In this document: piece by piece, positions 9,142-17,644 of the stretch
How the letters are laid out: each line of letters begins with the position of its first letter
Position numbering within the stretch: the first letter of the stretch is position 1
Assembly: GCF_030077735.1 (NCBI RefSeq)
Contig: NZ_JASJEU010000005.1
Span: 62,001-126,000 of the forward strand
Source of the DNA: Gordonibacter faecis
Lineage (GTDB): Bacteria > Actinomycetota > Coriobacteriia > Coriobacteriales > Eggerthellaceae
DNA: 64,000 nt
Direction of reading: 5' to 3'
The notes under the pieces: generated by a model
The model's input: only the letters and a program-made list of their open reading frames with translations
The model's database searches: none
Told to the model about the DNA's origin: nothing
Position numbers and translations under genes: made by a program

Positions 9142-10230
9142 CTACCAATTCCCAAATACGAACCTTTGGATATCCTGGTTCGCGACGAACAGGAAGAAGC
9201 AGAGGAACAGCGCCATACCAGCGAGCGACATATAGTTGAGCGCGCGCATGGACACCACTTTGCGCGACACTTTCTGGAAAATCTCAATGACCAGGCGCCC
9301 TCCGTCAAGCGGCGGAATGGGCAGCAGGTTCATAATGCCCAGCGACACCGAAATCATCGCAGTAAAGAAGATGGCGTAGGCCGCGCCCATATCAAAGTAC
9401 GTTTTCGACATAGCCGCAATGCCAATGATGGACGAAGAGTTCGACACGGTGTCCGCCGCCGTCGCGGGGTTGAACAGCCCAATCACAAACTGCACCACGG
9501 TGCCGATGTACATAAACCCAAACTGGATGGCCTGCAGCGGATTCAGCACCACGTGCTGCACCGCCCCGGTCTCGGGGTTCGTCATATCTAACCCCAGCAC
9601 CGAGAACAGAATCACAAACAGCAGCACGGCGAACACGAGGTTCACCACCACGCCAGCCACCAAAATAACCGAGCGCTTCCAGAACGGCAGGCTGCGGTAC
9701 TGCTGACGGTACTCGGACTCAAACAGTTCGTGCGGGTTGTCCACCGGCCGCGCTTCGCCCAGGCTGTAGGCCACGGCGCCGGCGGCGAGCGCCTTCTTGC
9801 CCGGCTTCACCTCGGGAGCGCGATACGTGTTGAACTGGTCTTTTTTCGTGGGACCCACCGCGCTACCCCACTCCACCAGCTCTTCCAGCGCCTCGTAGGC
9901 ATCGTCATCACTGATGCCGCAGTCACGCGCAATGTCTTCCATATTGGCAGTGCCGCGGCGATACAGCGACGCAAGCGCCGCCTCCAGATGCGGGCTCATC
10001 TCGCCCGGCTCCATGCCGCACACCTTCGCGTATCCACCCAGCAAAAACGGGGTCACGCCGAACTTCGTGCCGCCCTTCGTGAAGCCGATGCTCGGCCCCG
10101 GAAGCCCCAGCATGAACTCGGTCACGCGCACGCCGAACGCGCGCGAGGCCAGGTAGTGCCCGCCTTCGTGGATGAACACCAGAATGCCCAGCACGATAGT
10201 GGCGTACAGAATCATCAAAACAATATCCAT
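9142..10230 (-). CDS. Site-2 protease family metalloprotease (RseP position, no PDZ domain)
   Basis: 362 aa. The zinc site HEGGH lies at residues 21-25 in the first membrane helix and the second motif 'NLLPIPPLDGG' at about 300-311, so it is a catalytically complete M50 protease. It is encoded between ispG and (ancestrally) dxr, the standard rseP position. The PDZ domain normally found between the membrane halves is absent. Instead, residues about 76-137 form a helix-rich segment with 'NMEDIARDCGISDDDAYEAL' and 'EELVEWGSAV', which looks like a winged helix. At least four hydrophobic segments follow (about 175-215, 232-262, 285-308, 335-355). Target presumably a membrane-tethered regulator; unknown. 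Confidence 0.85.
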   Translation of the reverse strand: MDIVLMILYATIVLGILVFIHEGGHYLASRAFGVRVTEFMLGLPGPSIGFTKGGTKFGVTPFLLGGYAKVCGMEPGEMSPHLEAALASLYRRGTANMEDIARDCGISDDDAYEALEELVEWGSAVGPTKKDQFNTYRAPEVKPGKKALAAGAVAYSLGEARPVDNPHELFESEYRQQYRSLPFWKRSVILVAGVVVNLVFAVLLFVILFSVLGLDMTNPETGAVQHVVLNPLQAIQFGFMYIGTVVQFVIGLFNPATAADTVSNSSSIIGIAAMSKTYFDMGAAYAIFFTAMISVSLGIMNLLPIPPLDGGRLVIEIFQKVSRKVVSMRALNYMSLAGMALFLCFFLFVANQDIQRFVFGNW

Positions 10231-10391
10231 GAACTCGAATCCTTCCGAATGCGAGGTAAATGCTACACACGCACTATTATACGGAAGGCGCCCTCAACGC
10301 ACCTGCCCCCACCCGATACGCAAGAAAAACCTACAACCCCACCGCGAATCCCCCACGACTGGGCTTAGGTCAAGCTCACATGCAGAACACT
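10231..10391. other. Left border of the inserted Mo-enzyme block
   Basis: 161 bases between the start of the rseP homologue and the stop of the LuxR gene, both on the minus strand. The rseP promoter must now be here, because the ancestral upstream gene dxr lies 10 kb away. No insertion-sequence ends or tRNA were found. Confidence 0.4.
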
Positions 10392-11918
10392 TTATCCATG
10401 GCTCGGCTCCGTTAATTCTTTATGCTTCTTCGAAAGCGCACTTTTACGATCATATTCTTCAACTGCGTCAATAAGACTTTGCTGCGAGTTAATCCCCATC
10501 TTTCTATATATATGATAAATGTGGGACTTAGCCGTGGAATTGGAAATAATAAGTTTATCGCTTATATAATCGGCATTGCGCCCTTTAGCGAGTAAGCGAA
10601 ACACTTCCACTTCACGCGGCGACAAATCGTAACTTTTCATCAACTCATCAAAGCGCTCTTCAAACTGCTCGGTTGCCTTGTCTTCCTCTTGCGCCCAACG
10701 CACGTTCTCCGTTCTCTGAGTCAGCAGTTCCGACAGGCGCTTTTTTGCCATTGAATCGTCCATGCCATACGCCGCGATAGCACAGACGATAACTGACACT
10801 ATGCCTACTACTATGGCCATAAACTGCCATCTCGAGTCACCAGAAAAATCAGCAGCAAAACCTGCGACTACCGTTCCGACGAAAAAGCCTATCCATACAG
10901 GCAACTGCCGCGCGGCCGTACAGCCAACGGGATGTAGCGAGAATTCGGAGTTCGCCGTAGTAGAGTTAATCCATCCCGCAACGGCATACAGCGAAAGAGC
11001 GATGTTTACGAGACAACAGCAAAGAAGCTGCCAAAACGAACCACCAAACGGCATAAGCAACAAACCTATAACGACCGGCGGTAATGTCAAGCGCTGCAAA
11101 ACCCCGATGTCAATATCGGTCTTGCGACCAATCTTGAACCAGGCGAGAGAAAGCAACGACCCCACTATACCGCTTGCGCATCCTATCACCGTTGCATGAA
11201 CTCCCAAGGTGAACAGCATGGTCGTAGAAAATCCGAAGGCAATACCATGAGCACCCACTGAGAAAGCGCTTTTTACCGTGAAGGACGAGATGCTCGTGTA
11301 CTTCTCTGCCTCGCTCAACCTCTGCGGAGACACCCCTCTCATGAGCAAGAAGAGCAGACCGAACGAACAAGCGGCGGCAAAACCTGTTGCAAGAAGACCA
11401 AGTACAACAGACTCCATATTTGAGACACCAATAAACAGTACGGTACCCACGCACGATGACACCGCAATGGTGACGGGCGTATAGCGAGTAGGCGTCAAGC
11501 TGAAATACAGAGCCCAGTAAAGCATGAGTGCTGCTTGTGCAACACCGTACGCCAGCCAGGCGGCGGCACCCAACCACTCTGGCGCGACGCCCTCGCCCAC
11601 AGCATTGATAACTCCCACCCCGAGCGGTACGAGGAAAAGCACTAAACCTCCTCCTAATACATCCGCCCTCCGTCGGAGCACCTCAGCAGCGCGTAAACGC
11701 GCTAGCGCGAGGCATGCCGTGAGGGCGATAAGCCAACAGAGCCGCAGCCCAATCACATCAACCAGACGCAAACTGAAGGCAAACGGGGTGGCGAACATGA
11801 ATACTCCTGACAAGTCCCACAGGTAGTATCCCGAGAAACCGATGATAGCCACAAGGCATTCGAATAACTCTTTGCTGGGTAGACTGCTTCGCCCTGCGTG
11901 GGAATCCTCTGCTGACAT
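10392..11918 (-). CDS. LuxR-type regulator with 12-helix MFS-like membrane domain
   Basis: 508 aa. Residues about 20-390 are a chain of hydrophobic helices like those of MFS proteins; after a charged linker (about 400-440) comes a LuxR/NarL winged-helix domain (about 440-500) with 'LSPREVEVFRLLAKGRN' and 'SNSTAKSHIYHIYRKMGI'. It is therefore a one-component, membrane-embedded regulator. ATG 11918 has AAAGGAGA upstream. It diverges from the Mo-enzyme operon beginning at 12141 and presumably senses that operon's substrate. The architecture is shared with the regulator at 52342-53841. Confidence 0.88.
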   Translation of the reverse strand: MSAEDSHAGRSSLPSKELFECLVAIIGFSGYYLWDLSGVFMFATPFAFSLRLVDVIGLRLCWLIALTACLALARLRAAEVLRRRADVLGGGLVLFLVPLGVGVINAVGEGVAPEWLGAAAWLAYGVAQAALMLYWALYFSLTPTRYTPVTIAVSSCVGTVLFIGVSNMESVVLGLLATGFAAACSFGLLFLLMRGVSPQRLSEAEKYTSISSFTVKSAFSVGAHGIAFGFSTTMLFTLGVHATVIGCASGIVGSLLSLAWFKIGRKTDIDIGVLQRLTLPPVVIGLLLMPFGGSFWQLLCCCLVNIALSLYAVAGWINSTTANSEFSLHPVGCTAARQLPVWIGFFVGTVVAGFAADFSGDSRWQFMAIVVGIVSVIVCAIAAYGMDDSMAKKRLSELLTQRTENVRWAQEEDKATEQFEERFDELMKSYDLSPREVEVFRLLAKGRNADYISDKLIISNSTAKSHIYHIYRKMGINSQQSLIDAVEEYDRKSALSKKHKELTEPSHG

Positions 11919-12024
11919 AAGTTCTCCTTTACGCTTTGACCTGGGGTTTTCAGCACGTGAGTATGATCCTCATTTTTCTTTCAGTCTGTTCATAGGTTGC
12001 GCAGGTAGCAAGCGAATCAGTACT

Positions 12025-12052
12025 TTGAACTTGTGTTTGCTATTTATATTAT
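12025..12052 (+). promoter_or_regulatory. Candidate sigma-A type promoter of the first Mo-enzyme operon
   Basis: TTGAAC at 12025-12030 and TATTAT at 12047-12052 are spaced by 16 nt in an AT-rich stretch, about 85 nt before the ATG at 12141. The position and the divergent LuxR gene fit a regulated promoter; this is a pattern match only. Confidence 0.45.
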
Positions 12053-12140
12053 GCATTTTTTCACCGCCTTGTACCAGAGAAAACACCCGTCGGCAGCGAC
12101 AGCAAACACGGCGTTTCGAGCGTAAAGACAGGAGGAAGAC

Positions 12141-14372
12141 ATGGAGGAATCACGGTACTTGTTCGTCGATCACGAAAAGCCATTCCGCTATAAAGAGGGT
12201 GACCTCACCGTGACGCGGGGGAGCGCATGGTCTGGCCCCGGGTGCCATCTCGGGTGCGGCGTGCTGCTTTACACCGACGAGGAGGGAAAGCTTGTCAAGG
12301 TTGAAGGCGACCCCGAAAATCCCTACAACCAAGGACGCCTGTGCCCCCGCTGTCTTGATTTGCCTGAAGTCACCAACCACGAAGACCGCCTCCTCTACCC
12401 GCTCAAGCGCGATCCAACTGATCGAGGTAAAGACACCTGGAAACGCATCGGATGGGATGAAGCATTTGATCTTATAGAGTTGAAGTTCAAGGAAATCAAA
12501 CGTGAATACGGGCCCGAAGCAGTTCTGTTCATGCAGGGCACCGGGCGCGATATCGCACCGTATATCACTCGTTTGTGCTGGTCATTCGGCAGCCCCAACT
12601 TTTCACTCTTCCTCAGCGGCGCTGCATGCTATGTACCACGCGTCATCGGCTTGGCTGGCACAGTTGGAGCTTTCCTCGTTCCTGACTGTTCCCAAGTCCA
12701 TCCCGATCGCTACGACAATCCGGAGTATTGTATCCCAGAAACAATTTTCATCTGGGGTAACAACTGCGTCGTGTCCAATTCCGACGGCTTTTTCGGACAC
12801 TGGGTGGTCGACCTCATGAAGCGCGGCAGCAAGATTGTGGTCATTGACCCGAAAGTCACTTGGCTGGCATCAAAAGCGGCCGCTCATTTGCGTGTCCGCC
12901 CCGGAACAGACGCCGCCCTCGCGCTCGGCATGCTATACGTCATTATCAACGAAGACCTTTACGATCATGATTTTGTAGACAAGTGGTGCTATGGGTTTGA
13001 CGAGTTGCGCGAACGCGTTCAAGAATACCCTGTTGAACGTGTAGCTCGCATAACCTGGGTACCTGAAGAAAAGATTATCACCGCCGCCCGTCTGCTTGCT
13101 CAAAGCAAACCAGCGGCTCTTGAGTGGGGCGTGGCCGTCGACATGACGAAAGAGGCTATCCCTGCAGGCCAAGCTATCTCTACCCTTTTCGAGATCACCG
13201 GCAACATCGAGGTTCCGGGAGGAATGATAGTTCCTCCGGAAATATTGAAATACGTGGGCGGCTGGGGTAAGGATCTCCTTCCCGCCGAAGCAGCCGAAAA
13301 GCGCATCGGTCAAAAGAAGTACCCCCTGTTTGCTTCCGAGGCACAGCCCGACTGCATCGTCGAGCAACTCGAAACGGGTGAGCCCTATCGCATACATGGC
13401 GCATGGATTCAAACCTCGAACTTCCTTTCTTGCATGGCTGCCGACCCTCAACGCCTTTACCGTGCGATTAAAACCATCGACTTCATTGCCTACGTCGATT
13501 TGTTTATGACTCCCACCGCCATGGCACTGGCCGATGTGATTCTGCCCGCAGCCACTTTCCCCGAGCGCAACGGCATCCGCCTCGGAGACGGCGCACAACG
13601 AGGAGAAACCATCAACAAGGTGACCAGTATCGGTGAATGCAAGTCCGACATGGAAATCAACCTTGAACTGGGTCGTCGATTCAACCCTGAAGCGTGGCCT
13701 TGGGAGACGGTCGAGGAGATGTTCACCTTCCTCTTAAAGGACGACACCGGCATGACGTTTGAAGAACTCCAGCAGAAAGCGCCCGCCTATCCTCCGTTCG
13801 AATACCACCGACACGAGAAGGGCATGTTGCGCAAGGATGGCGCTGTTGGATTCAACACCGCCACTGGCCGCATTGAGCTTTGGTCGACGTTCTACCAGAG
13901 TGTCGGACTTGATCCACTCCCCTATTTCGAAGAGCCCTCCCCTGGCCCTGGCGCAACTCCTGAACTCATGGAGGAGTACCCGCTTGTGCTCACAACGGGT
14001 GCACGTACGTGGAGCATGTTCCATTCCGAGCATCGCCAAGTGAAACGCATGCGCGCGCTCCACCCCGACCCCATCATCGAAGTTCATCCTACAACGCTTG
14101 AGCGCTTTGGACTCAGGGACGGAGAGTGGGTGTGGGTCGAGAACCAGTTTGGTCGTGCGAAACGAAAAACTGTGGCGACACCCGTCATCGACCCCCGCAT
14201 GTGTAGCACGGATCATGCCTGGTGGCTCCCTGAAGGCGATCCTGAATCTTTCTATGACGTGTTCGAGCTCAATATCAACAACCTTGTGCAATGGTCGCCC
14301 GGCAAAAGTGGCTTTGGTTCAAATTACAAAACCGCCCTCTGCAAGATTTACCGCATTCAGGAAGGAGAGTGA
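12141..14372 (+). CDS. Cytoplasmic molybdopterin (bis-PGD) oxidoreductase, catalytic subunit (cassette 1)
   Basis: 743 aa; ATG with AGGAGG 6-7 nt upstream; no Tat signal, so probably cytoplasmic. DMSO-reductase superfamily: an N-terminal FeS site with Cys35, Cys39, Cys68 and Cys71, 'GPEAVLFMQGTGRD', 'IFIWGNNCVVSNSDG', 'VIDPKVTWLA' and 'LRVRPGTDAALALGM' (pterin binding), 'ALADVILPAATFPERNG', and a C-terminal dinucleotide-binding domain from about 640 with 'VLTTGAR'. Cys163 in 'SGAACYVPR' is the likely metal ligand and is conserved in the other two cassettes. Family reading: related to the cytoplasmic acetylene hydratase / transhydroxylase / gut catechol-dehydroxylase branch; the substrate is inferred at best as a phenolic or other hydroxylated compound. 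Followed 3 nt later by its FeS partner gene. Confidence 0.85.
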   Translation: MEESRYLFVDHEKPFRYKEGDLTVTRGSAWSGPGCHLGCGVLLYTDEEGKLVKVEGDPENPYNQGRLCPRCLDLPEVTNHEDRLLYPLKRDPTDRGKDTWKRIGWDEAFDLIELKFKEIKREYGPEAVLFMQGTGRDIAPYITRLCWSFGSPNFSLFLSGAACYVPRVIGLAGTVGAFLVPDCSQVHPDRYDNPEYCIPETIFIWGNNCVVSNSDGFFGHWVVDLMKRGSKIVVIDPKVTWLASKAAAHLRVRPGTDAALALGMLYVIINEDLYDHDFVDKWCYGFDELRERVQEYPVERVARITWVPEEKIITAARLLAQSKPAALEWGVAVDMTKEAIPAGQAISTLFEITGNIEVPGGMIVPPEILKYVGGWGKDLLPAEAAEKRIGQKKYPLFASEAQPDCIVEQLETGEPYRIHGAWIQTSNFLSCMAADPQRLYRAIKTIDFIAYVDLFMTPTAMALADVILPAATFPERNGIRLGDGAQRGETINKVTSIGECKSDMEINLELGRRFNPEAWPWETVEEMFTFLLKDDTGMTFEELQQKAPAYPPFEYHRHEKGMLRKDGAVGFNTATGRIELWSTFYQSVGLDPLPYFEEPSPGPGATPELMEEYPLVLTTGARTWSMFHSEHRQVKRMRALHPDPIIEVHPTTLERFGLRDGEWVWVENQFGRAKRKTVATPVIDPRMCSTDHAWWLPEGDPESFYDVFELNINNLVQWSPGKSGFGSNYKTALCKIYRIQEGE

Positions 14373-14375
14373 CTC

Positions 14376-14717
14376 ATGGAAAACATCGGAATGCTCATCG
14401 ATTATGAGTGGTGCTCCGGCTGCCATAGCTGCGAAGTTGCCTGCCAAATGGAGCACGGTCTTCCCGTTGGACAGACAGGCATCTCTGTTCACACCGTCGG
14501 CCCTTGGGAAATTGCCGAGGACAATTGGCAATACACCCATCTAGCTCTTCCCACCAAACAGTGCACCGGATGCGTAACACGCCGCGCAAAGGGAAAGCTT
14601 GCCTCCTGCGCCCACCACTGTCAATCGAAATGTCTTCAGGTAGGACCGCTCGAAGACCTGATGGCAGAGTTGTCAAACAAGCCAAGCCAAGCGCTTTTCT
14701 TCATTCAACAGCTCTAA
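14376..14717 (+). CDS. Small 4Fe-4S electron-transfer subunit (cassette 1)
   Basis: 113 aa. Two cysteine groups: 'WCSGCHSCEVAC' (CxxCxxCxxxC) near residues 13-23 and 'QCTGCVTRR' plus 'CAHHCQSKC' further on, enough for two cubane clusters. Homologues follow the Mo subunits at 40634 and 50384. It should pass electrons to the Mo enzyme encoded immediately upstream (3-nt gap). Much shorter than the four-cluster DmsB/NrfC type, so it probably takes electrons from a soluble donor. No signal peptide. Confidence 0.85.
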   Translation: MENIGMLIDYEWCSGCHSCEVACQMEHGLPVGQTGISVHTVGPWEIAEDNWQYTHLALPTKQCTGCVTRRAKGKLASCAHHCQSKCLQVGPLEDLMAELSNKPSQALFFIQQL

Positions 14718-14774
14718 CTCCCTTGTTACTGGGGAAATATCGCTTCCATCAAGAATACGAAAGGAGGTGTTCCT

Positions 14775-14990
14775 ATGTGCTTCAGACCGCCCACTATCGA
14801 TAACGGCCCCATCATCTGCCCGAAGTGCGGAGCCGAAGTCGATCCGACGGCCAGCGAATGCCCCAACTGTGGCGCGAAAGCTGCCCCCGCTCCTGGAGCT
14901 CCTGCTATGCCGGCAGCTCCCGGCGCGCCGAAGGTTCCCAGCGTCCCGCAGGCCCCTTCCGTCCCCAAGCCACCAGCACCGAAGGCCTAA
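14775..14990 (+). CDS. Zinc-ribbon mini-protein with Pro/Ala tail (cassette 1)
   Basis: 71 aa; a very strong AAAGGAGGTG precedes the ATG. Residues 15-34 form one zinc ribbon, 'CPKCGAEVDPTASECPNCG'; residues 36-71 are a low-complexity Pro/Ala/Val/Lys tail. It lies between the Mo/FeS pair and the transhydroxylase-like pair, all on one strand, so it belongs to the operon. Cys-rich proteins of 66-67 aa are found in the two other Mo cassettes (43595, 52118). Function unknown; a metallochaperone, assembly factor or transcription accessory role is possible. Confidence 0.8.
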   Translation: MCFRPPTIDNGPIICPKCGAEVDPTASECPNCGAKAAPAPGAPAMPAAPGAPKVPSVPQAPSVPKPPAPKA

Positions 14991-15024
14991 TCGACGGAAA
15001 CACGTGTATCGGAGGAGAGAAACT

Positions 15025-17640
15025 ATGGGAAACAACGTGAAAGGCACGCCTATCGTAAAGGGCCTTGGCTTCAACAGCTTTGGCATCGGCACAAACGCGT
15101 GCACCGTCGACATCGACGAAGAGAACGACAAGATTCTGCGCATTCGGCCCTTCCACTTCGACGAACATCAGACACCTGAGGAATTGAACGCCTGGAAAAT
15201 AGAAGCGCGTGGTTCTACTTTTGAGCCGGGCTTCAAGACACTCATCTCACCGTTGTCACTGTGTTACAAAAAGCGCGTTTACTCGAAGAATCGCATCCCT
15301 TATCCACTTAAGCGCGTGGACTGGGATCCCCAGGGCGAGCGCAACCCGCAAAACCGCGGCACCAGTGGCTACGTGCGCATCAGCTGGGACGAGGCGTGCG
15401 AAATCACCGCAGCCGAAATCAAGCGTATTCATGACCAGTACGGTCCGGCGTCCATCCTGTGTGAACTTGACGGCCATGGCGAAACGAAGTTTGTTCACGC
15501 CCCGCATGGCTGCCAAAGTCGCATGTTTGACCTCATCGGAAGCTACACACTCCAAACACGGCAACCGGACAGCTGGGAGGGCTGGTATTGGGGGGCCAAG
15601 CACATCTGGGGCATGGATCCACTCGGCCAAAACTCGCTGCAGAATAACGTCATCAAAGACATCGCTGAAAATGGTGACGCTGTGCTCTTCTGGGGCTGCG
15701 ACGTAGAGACAACCCCGCTTGGTTGGGGAGGCTATTTGGCAAGCCGTTTGTGCTTCTGGTTCACGGAACTGGGCGTGAAACAGATTCACATTTCGCCCGA
15801 CGTGAACTATACCAACGCTGTGCATGCCGACTTCTGGATACCCGTTAAGCCTAACACCGATGCGGCGCTTCAGCTGGCTATCGCCTATACCTGGATTAAG
15901 GAAGGCACCTACGACCAGGACTATCTCGACACGCATAGCATTGGGTTCGAGAACTTTAAGTACTATGTTATGGGTGGAGAAGACGGTGTACCCAAAACAC
16001 CAAAATGGGCTGAAGCTATTTGCGGTGTTCCGTCATACACTATTAAGGCGTTCGCCCGCTACTGGGCAAAACATGCCGTATCCATTGCACACTGCAACGG
16101 CGGAAGCTACATACGCTCCTGCTTCGCTCACGAGCCAGCGCGCCTTGAAGTGGCTCTTTTAGGGATGCAAAGCGTCGGTAAGCCAGGAGCCAATCAATTC
16201 AAGTTCATCGAATGGACGCTCTACGGCATGGAATCAGTCACCCCGTTGCCCCCTTCGTCAGAAATCCCCAACTGTAGCCCCGCCTACCGCGGCTGGTTCC
16301 GCAGCTTCCCGAAAAGTTTCATCCCGAAAACGATGATCCCCGAAGCCATTATGAACCCTCCGGTGAGTTGGTATGGTCACATTGGTGCCGGTTTCCCGCG
16401 CGAAGACCAGTTCGACGGCCCCTATACCTTCCCCCTTGAGGGCAACGAGCGCCTGCATATGATCTGGTCTGACACTCCGTGTTGGGAAACGTGCTGGAAC
16501 GGTGGCAACGAAATGCAGGAAGCGCTCCGTCACGAGTCCATCGAATTTATCATCGTGCAGCATCCTTGGATGGAAAACGACTGCTTCTTCGCCGACATCA
16601 TTCTGCCCACCAACACGAAGTTCGAAACCGAGGACATAGGAACCGACTCAGACAACGGGCAGTGGAACGTTGTGTACTTTGAACGCCAAGCAGTGAAGCC
16701 TCGCCTGGAGTCGAAGTCCGATATGGAAGCCGTTGGCGAAGTGGCTAAGAAGCTTGAAAAGTACGGTGGTATTTACGAAAACCTGTATGAGCGTTACATG
16801 GGCGGTAAAACCTGCGAAGAATACATCCAGGCTGGCTTCGAAAATACCGGCGCCGCAAAAAAGATGACGTTTGATGAATTTAAGGAAAAGCAGTACTACG
16901 CATTCCCTACAAAGGAAAAGTGGGAAGATCTGCCGGTCGGCCTCAGCCAGTTCCATGACGATCCCGAAGGGCATCCACTCTCAACACCTTCTGGTAAGTT
17001 GGAATACTATTCCACGCGTTTGGCTGACGAGTTTCCCGACGACAAGGAACGTGGCCCCGTACCTCACTGGGTGGATGAAGGCGCAGGCCATCAGGAACGG
17101 CAATATCTCGAACGTGGGAGAAAGTACCCATTCCTTCTCGTATCAAACCATCCACGCTGGCGTGTCCATGCGAACCTCGACGACGTCACCTGGTTCCGCG
17201 AAATGGAAGAATACGTAAAAGTAACCGGTCCCGACGGCTACAAGTATGAGCCGGTGTGGGTGCACCCGATCGATGCCGGAAAGCTCGGTCTGCGCACCGG
17301 CGATGTCGTTAAGCTCCACAACGAGCGTGGCGCTGTGCTGGGAGGCGTACGCGTAACCGAACGCATCATGCCCGGCGTCGTCTACCAGGATCATGGCAGC
17401 CGCGTCGACTCTATCGTACTTGGACGCGGAGGACTCGACCGCGGTGGCGCGAACAACCTCATCGCACCATACGCAACTACTTCAAGCCACGCATTCGGAG
17501 AAGTGACCAGCGGTTTTTTGGTGGGTGTGGAAAAGGTAGATGTATTCAAGCTCGCCGAAGAATATCCCGAGGCCTTCAACCGCGACTACGATCCCGATTG
17601 CGGCCTCGTCGCCACGGCGCGCGTCGTGGAAGGAGCATAG
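15025..17640 (+). CDS. Pyrogallol-phloroglucinol transhydroxylase-like large subunit
   Basis: 871 aa; ATG 15025 has GGAGGAGAG upstream. The longer frame from 14767 runs over the zinc-ribbon gene and is rejected. The N terminus lacks the FeS cysteines of most DMSO-reductase relatives, as in the Pelobacter transhydroxylase alpha subunit (875 aa). The active-site residues described for that enzyme appear in order: His151 in 'DGHGETK' and Asp182-Ser183-Trp184 in 'RQPDSWEGW' (counterparts of His144 and Asp174-Ser175-Trp176), so Ser183 should be the Mo ligand. The known reaction moves a hydroxyl between pyrogallol and phloroglucinol through a tetrahydroxybenzene cosubstrate. The actual substrate here is not proven; related proteins in gut Eggerthellaceae may act on other phenols. 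Next gene is the matching small subunit. Confidence 0.85.
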   Translation: MGNNVKGTPIVKGLGFNSFGIGTNACTVDIDEENDKILRIRPFHFDEHQTPEELNAWKIEARGSTFEPGFKTLISPLSLCYKKRVYSKNRIPYPLKRVDWDPQGERNPQNRGTSGYVRISWDEACEITAAEIKRIHDQYGPASILCELDGHGETKFVHAPHGCQSRMFDLIGSYTLQTRQPDSWEGWYWGAKHIWGMDPLGQNSLQNNVIKDIAENGDAVLFWGCDVETTPLGWGGYLASRLCFWFTELGVKQIHISPDVNYTNAVHADFWIPVKPNTDAALQLAIAYTWIKEGTYDQDYLDTHSIGFENFKYYVMGGEDGVPKTPKWAEAICGVPSYTIKAFARYWAKHAVSIAHCNGGSYIRSCFAHEPARLEVALLGMQSVGKPGANQFKFIEWTLYGMESVTPLPPSSEIPNCSPAYRGWFRSFPKSFIPKTMIPEAIMNPPVSWYGHIGAGFPREDQFDGPYTFPLEGNERLHMIWSDTPCWETCWNGGNEMQEALRHESIEFIIVQHPWMENDCFFADIILPTNTKFETEDIGTDSDNGQWNVVYFERQAVKPRLESKSDMEAVGEVAKKLEKYGGIYENLYERYMGGKTCEEYIQAGFENTGAAKKMTFDEFKEKQYYAFPTKEKWEDLPVGLSQFHDDPEGHPLSTPSGKLEYYSTRLADEFPDDKERGPVPHWVDEGAGHQERQYLERGRKYPFLLVSNHPRWRVHANLDDVTWFREMEEYVKVTGPDGYKYEPVWVHPIDAGKLGLRTGDVVKLHNERGAVLGGVRVTERIMPGVVYQDHGSRVDSIVLGRGGLDRGGANNLIAPYATTSSHAFGEVTSGFLVGVEKVDVFKLAEEYPEAFNRDYDPDCGLVATARVVEGA

Positions 17641-17644
17641 CATC

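Noticed and set aside
6952..9239. Long plus-strand frames (453 and 389 aa) opposite proS and ispG
   Set aside because: Both overlap well-supported essential genes on the other strand and have His/Arg-rich composition typical of GC shadows.
14767..15024. N-terminal extension of the transhydroxylase-like large subunit
   Set aside because: It runs in another frame over the zinc-ribbon gene; ATG 15025 has its own strong RBS and gives the family length.
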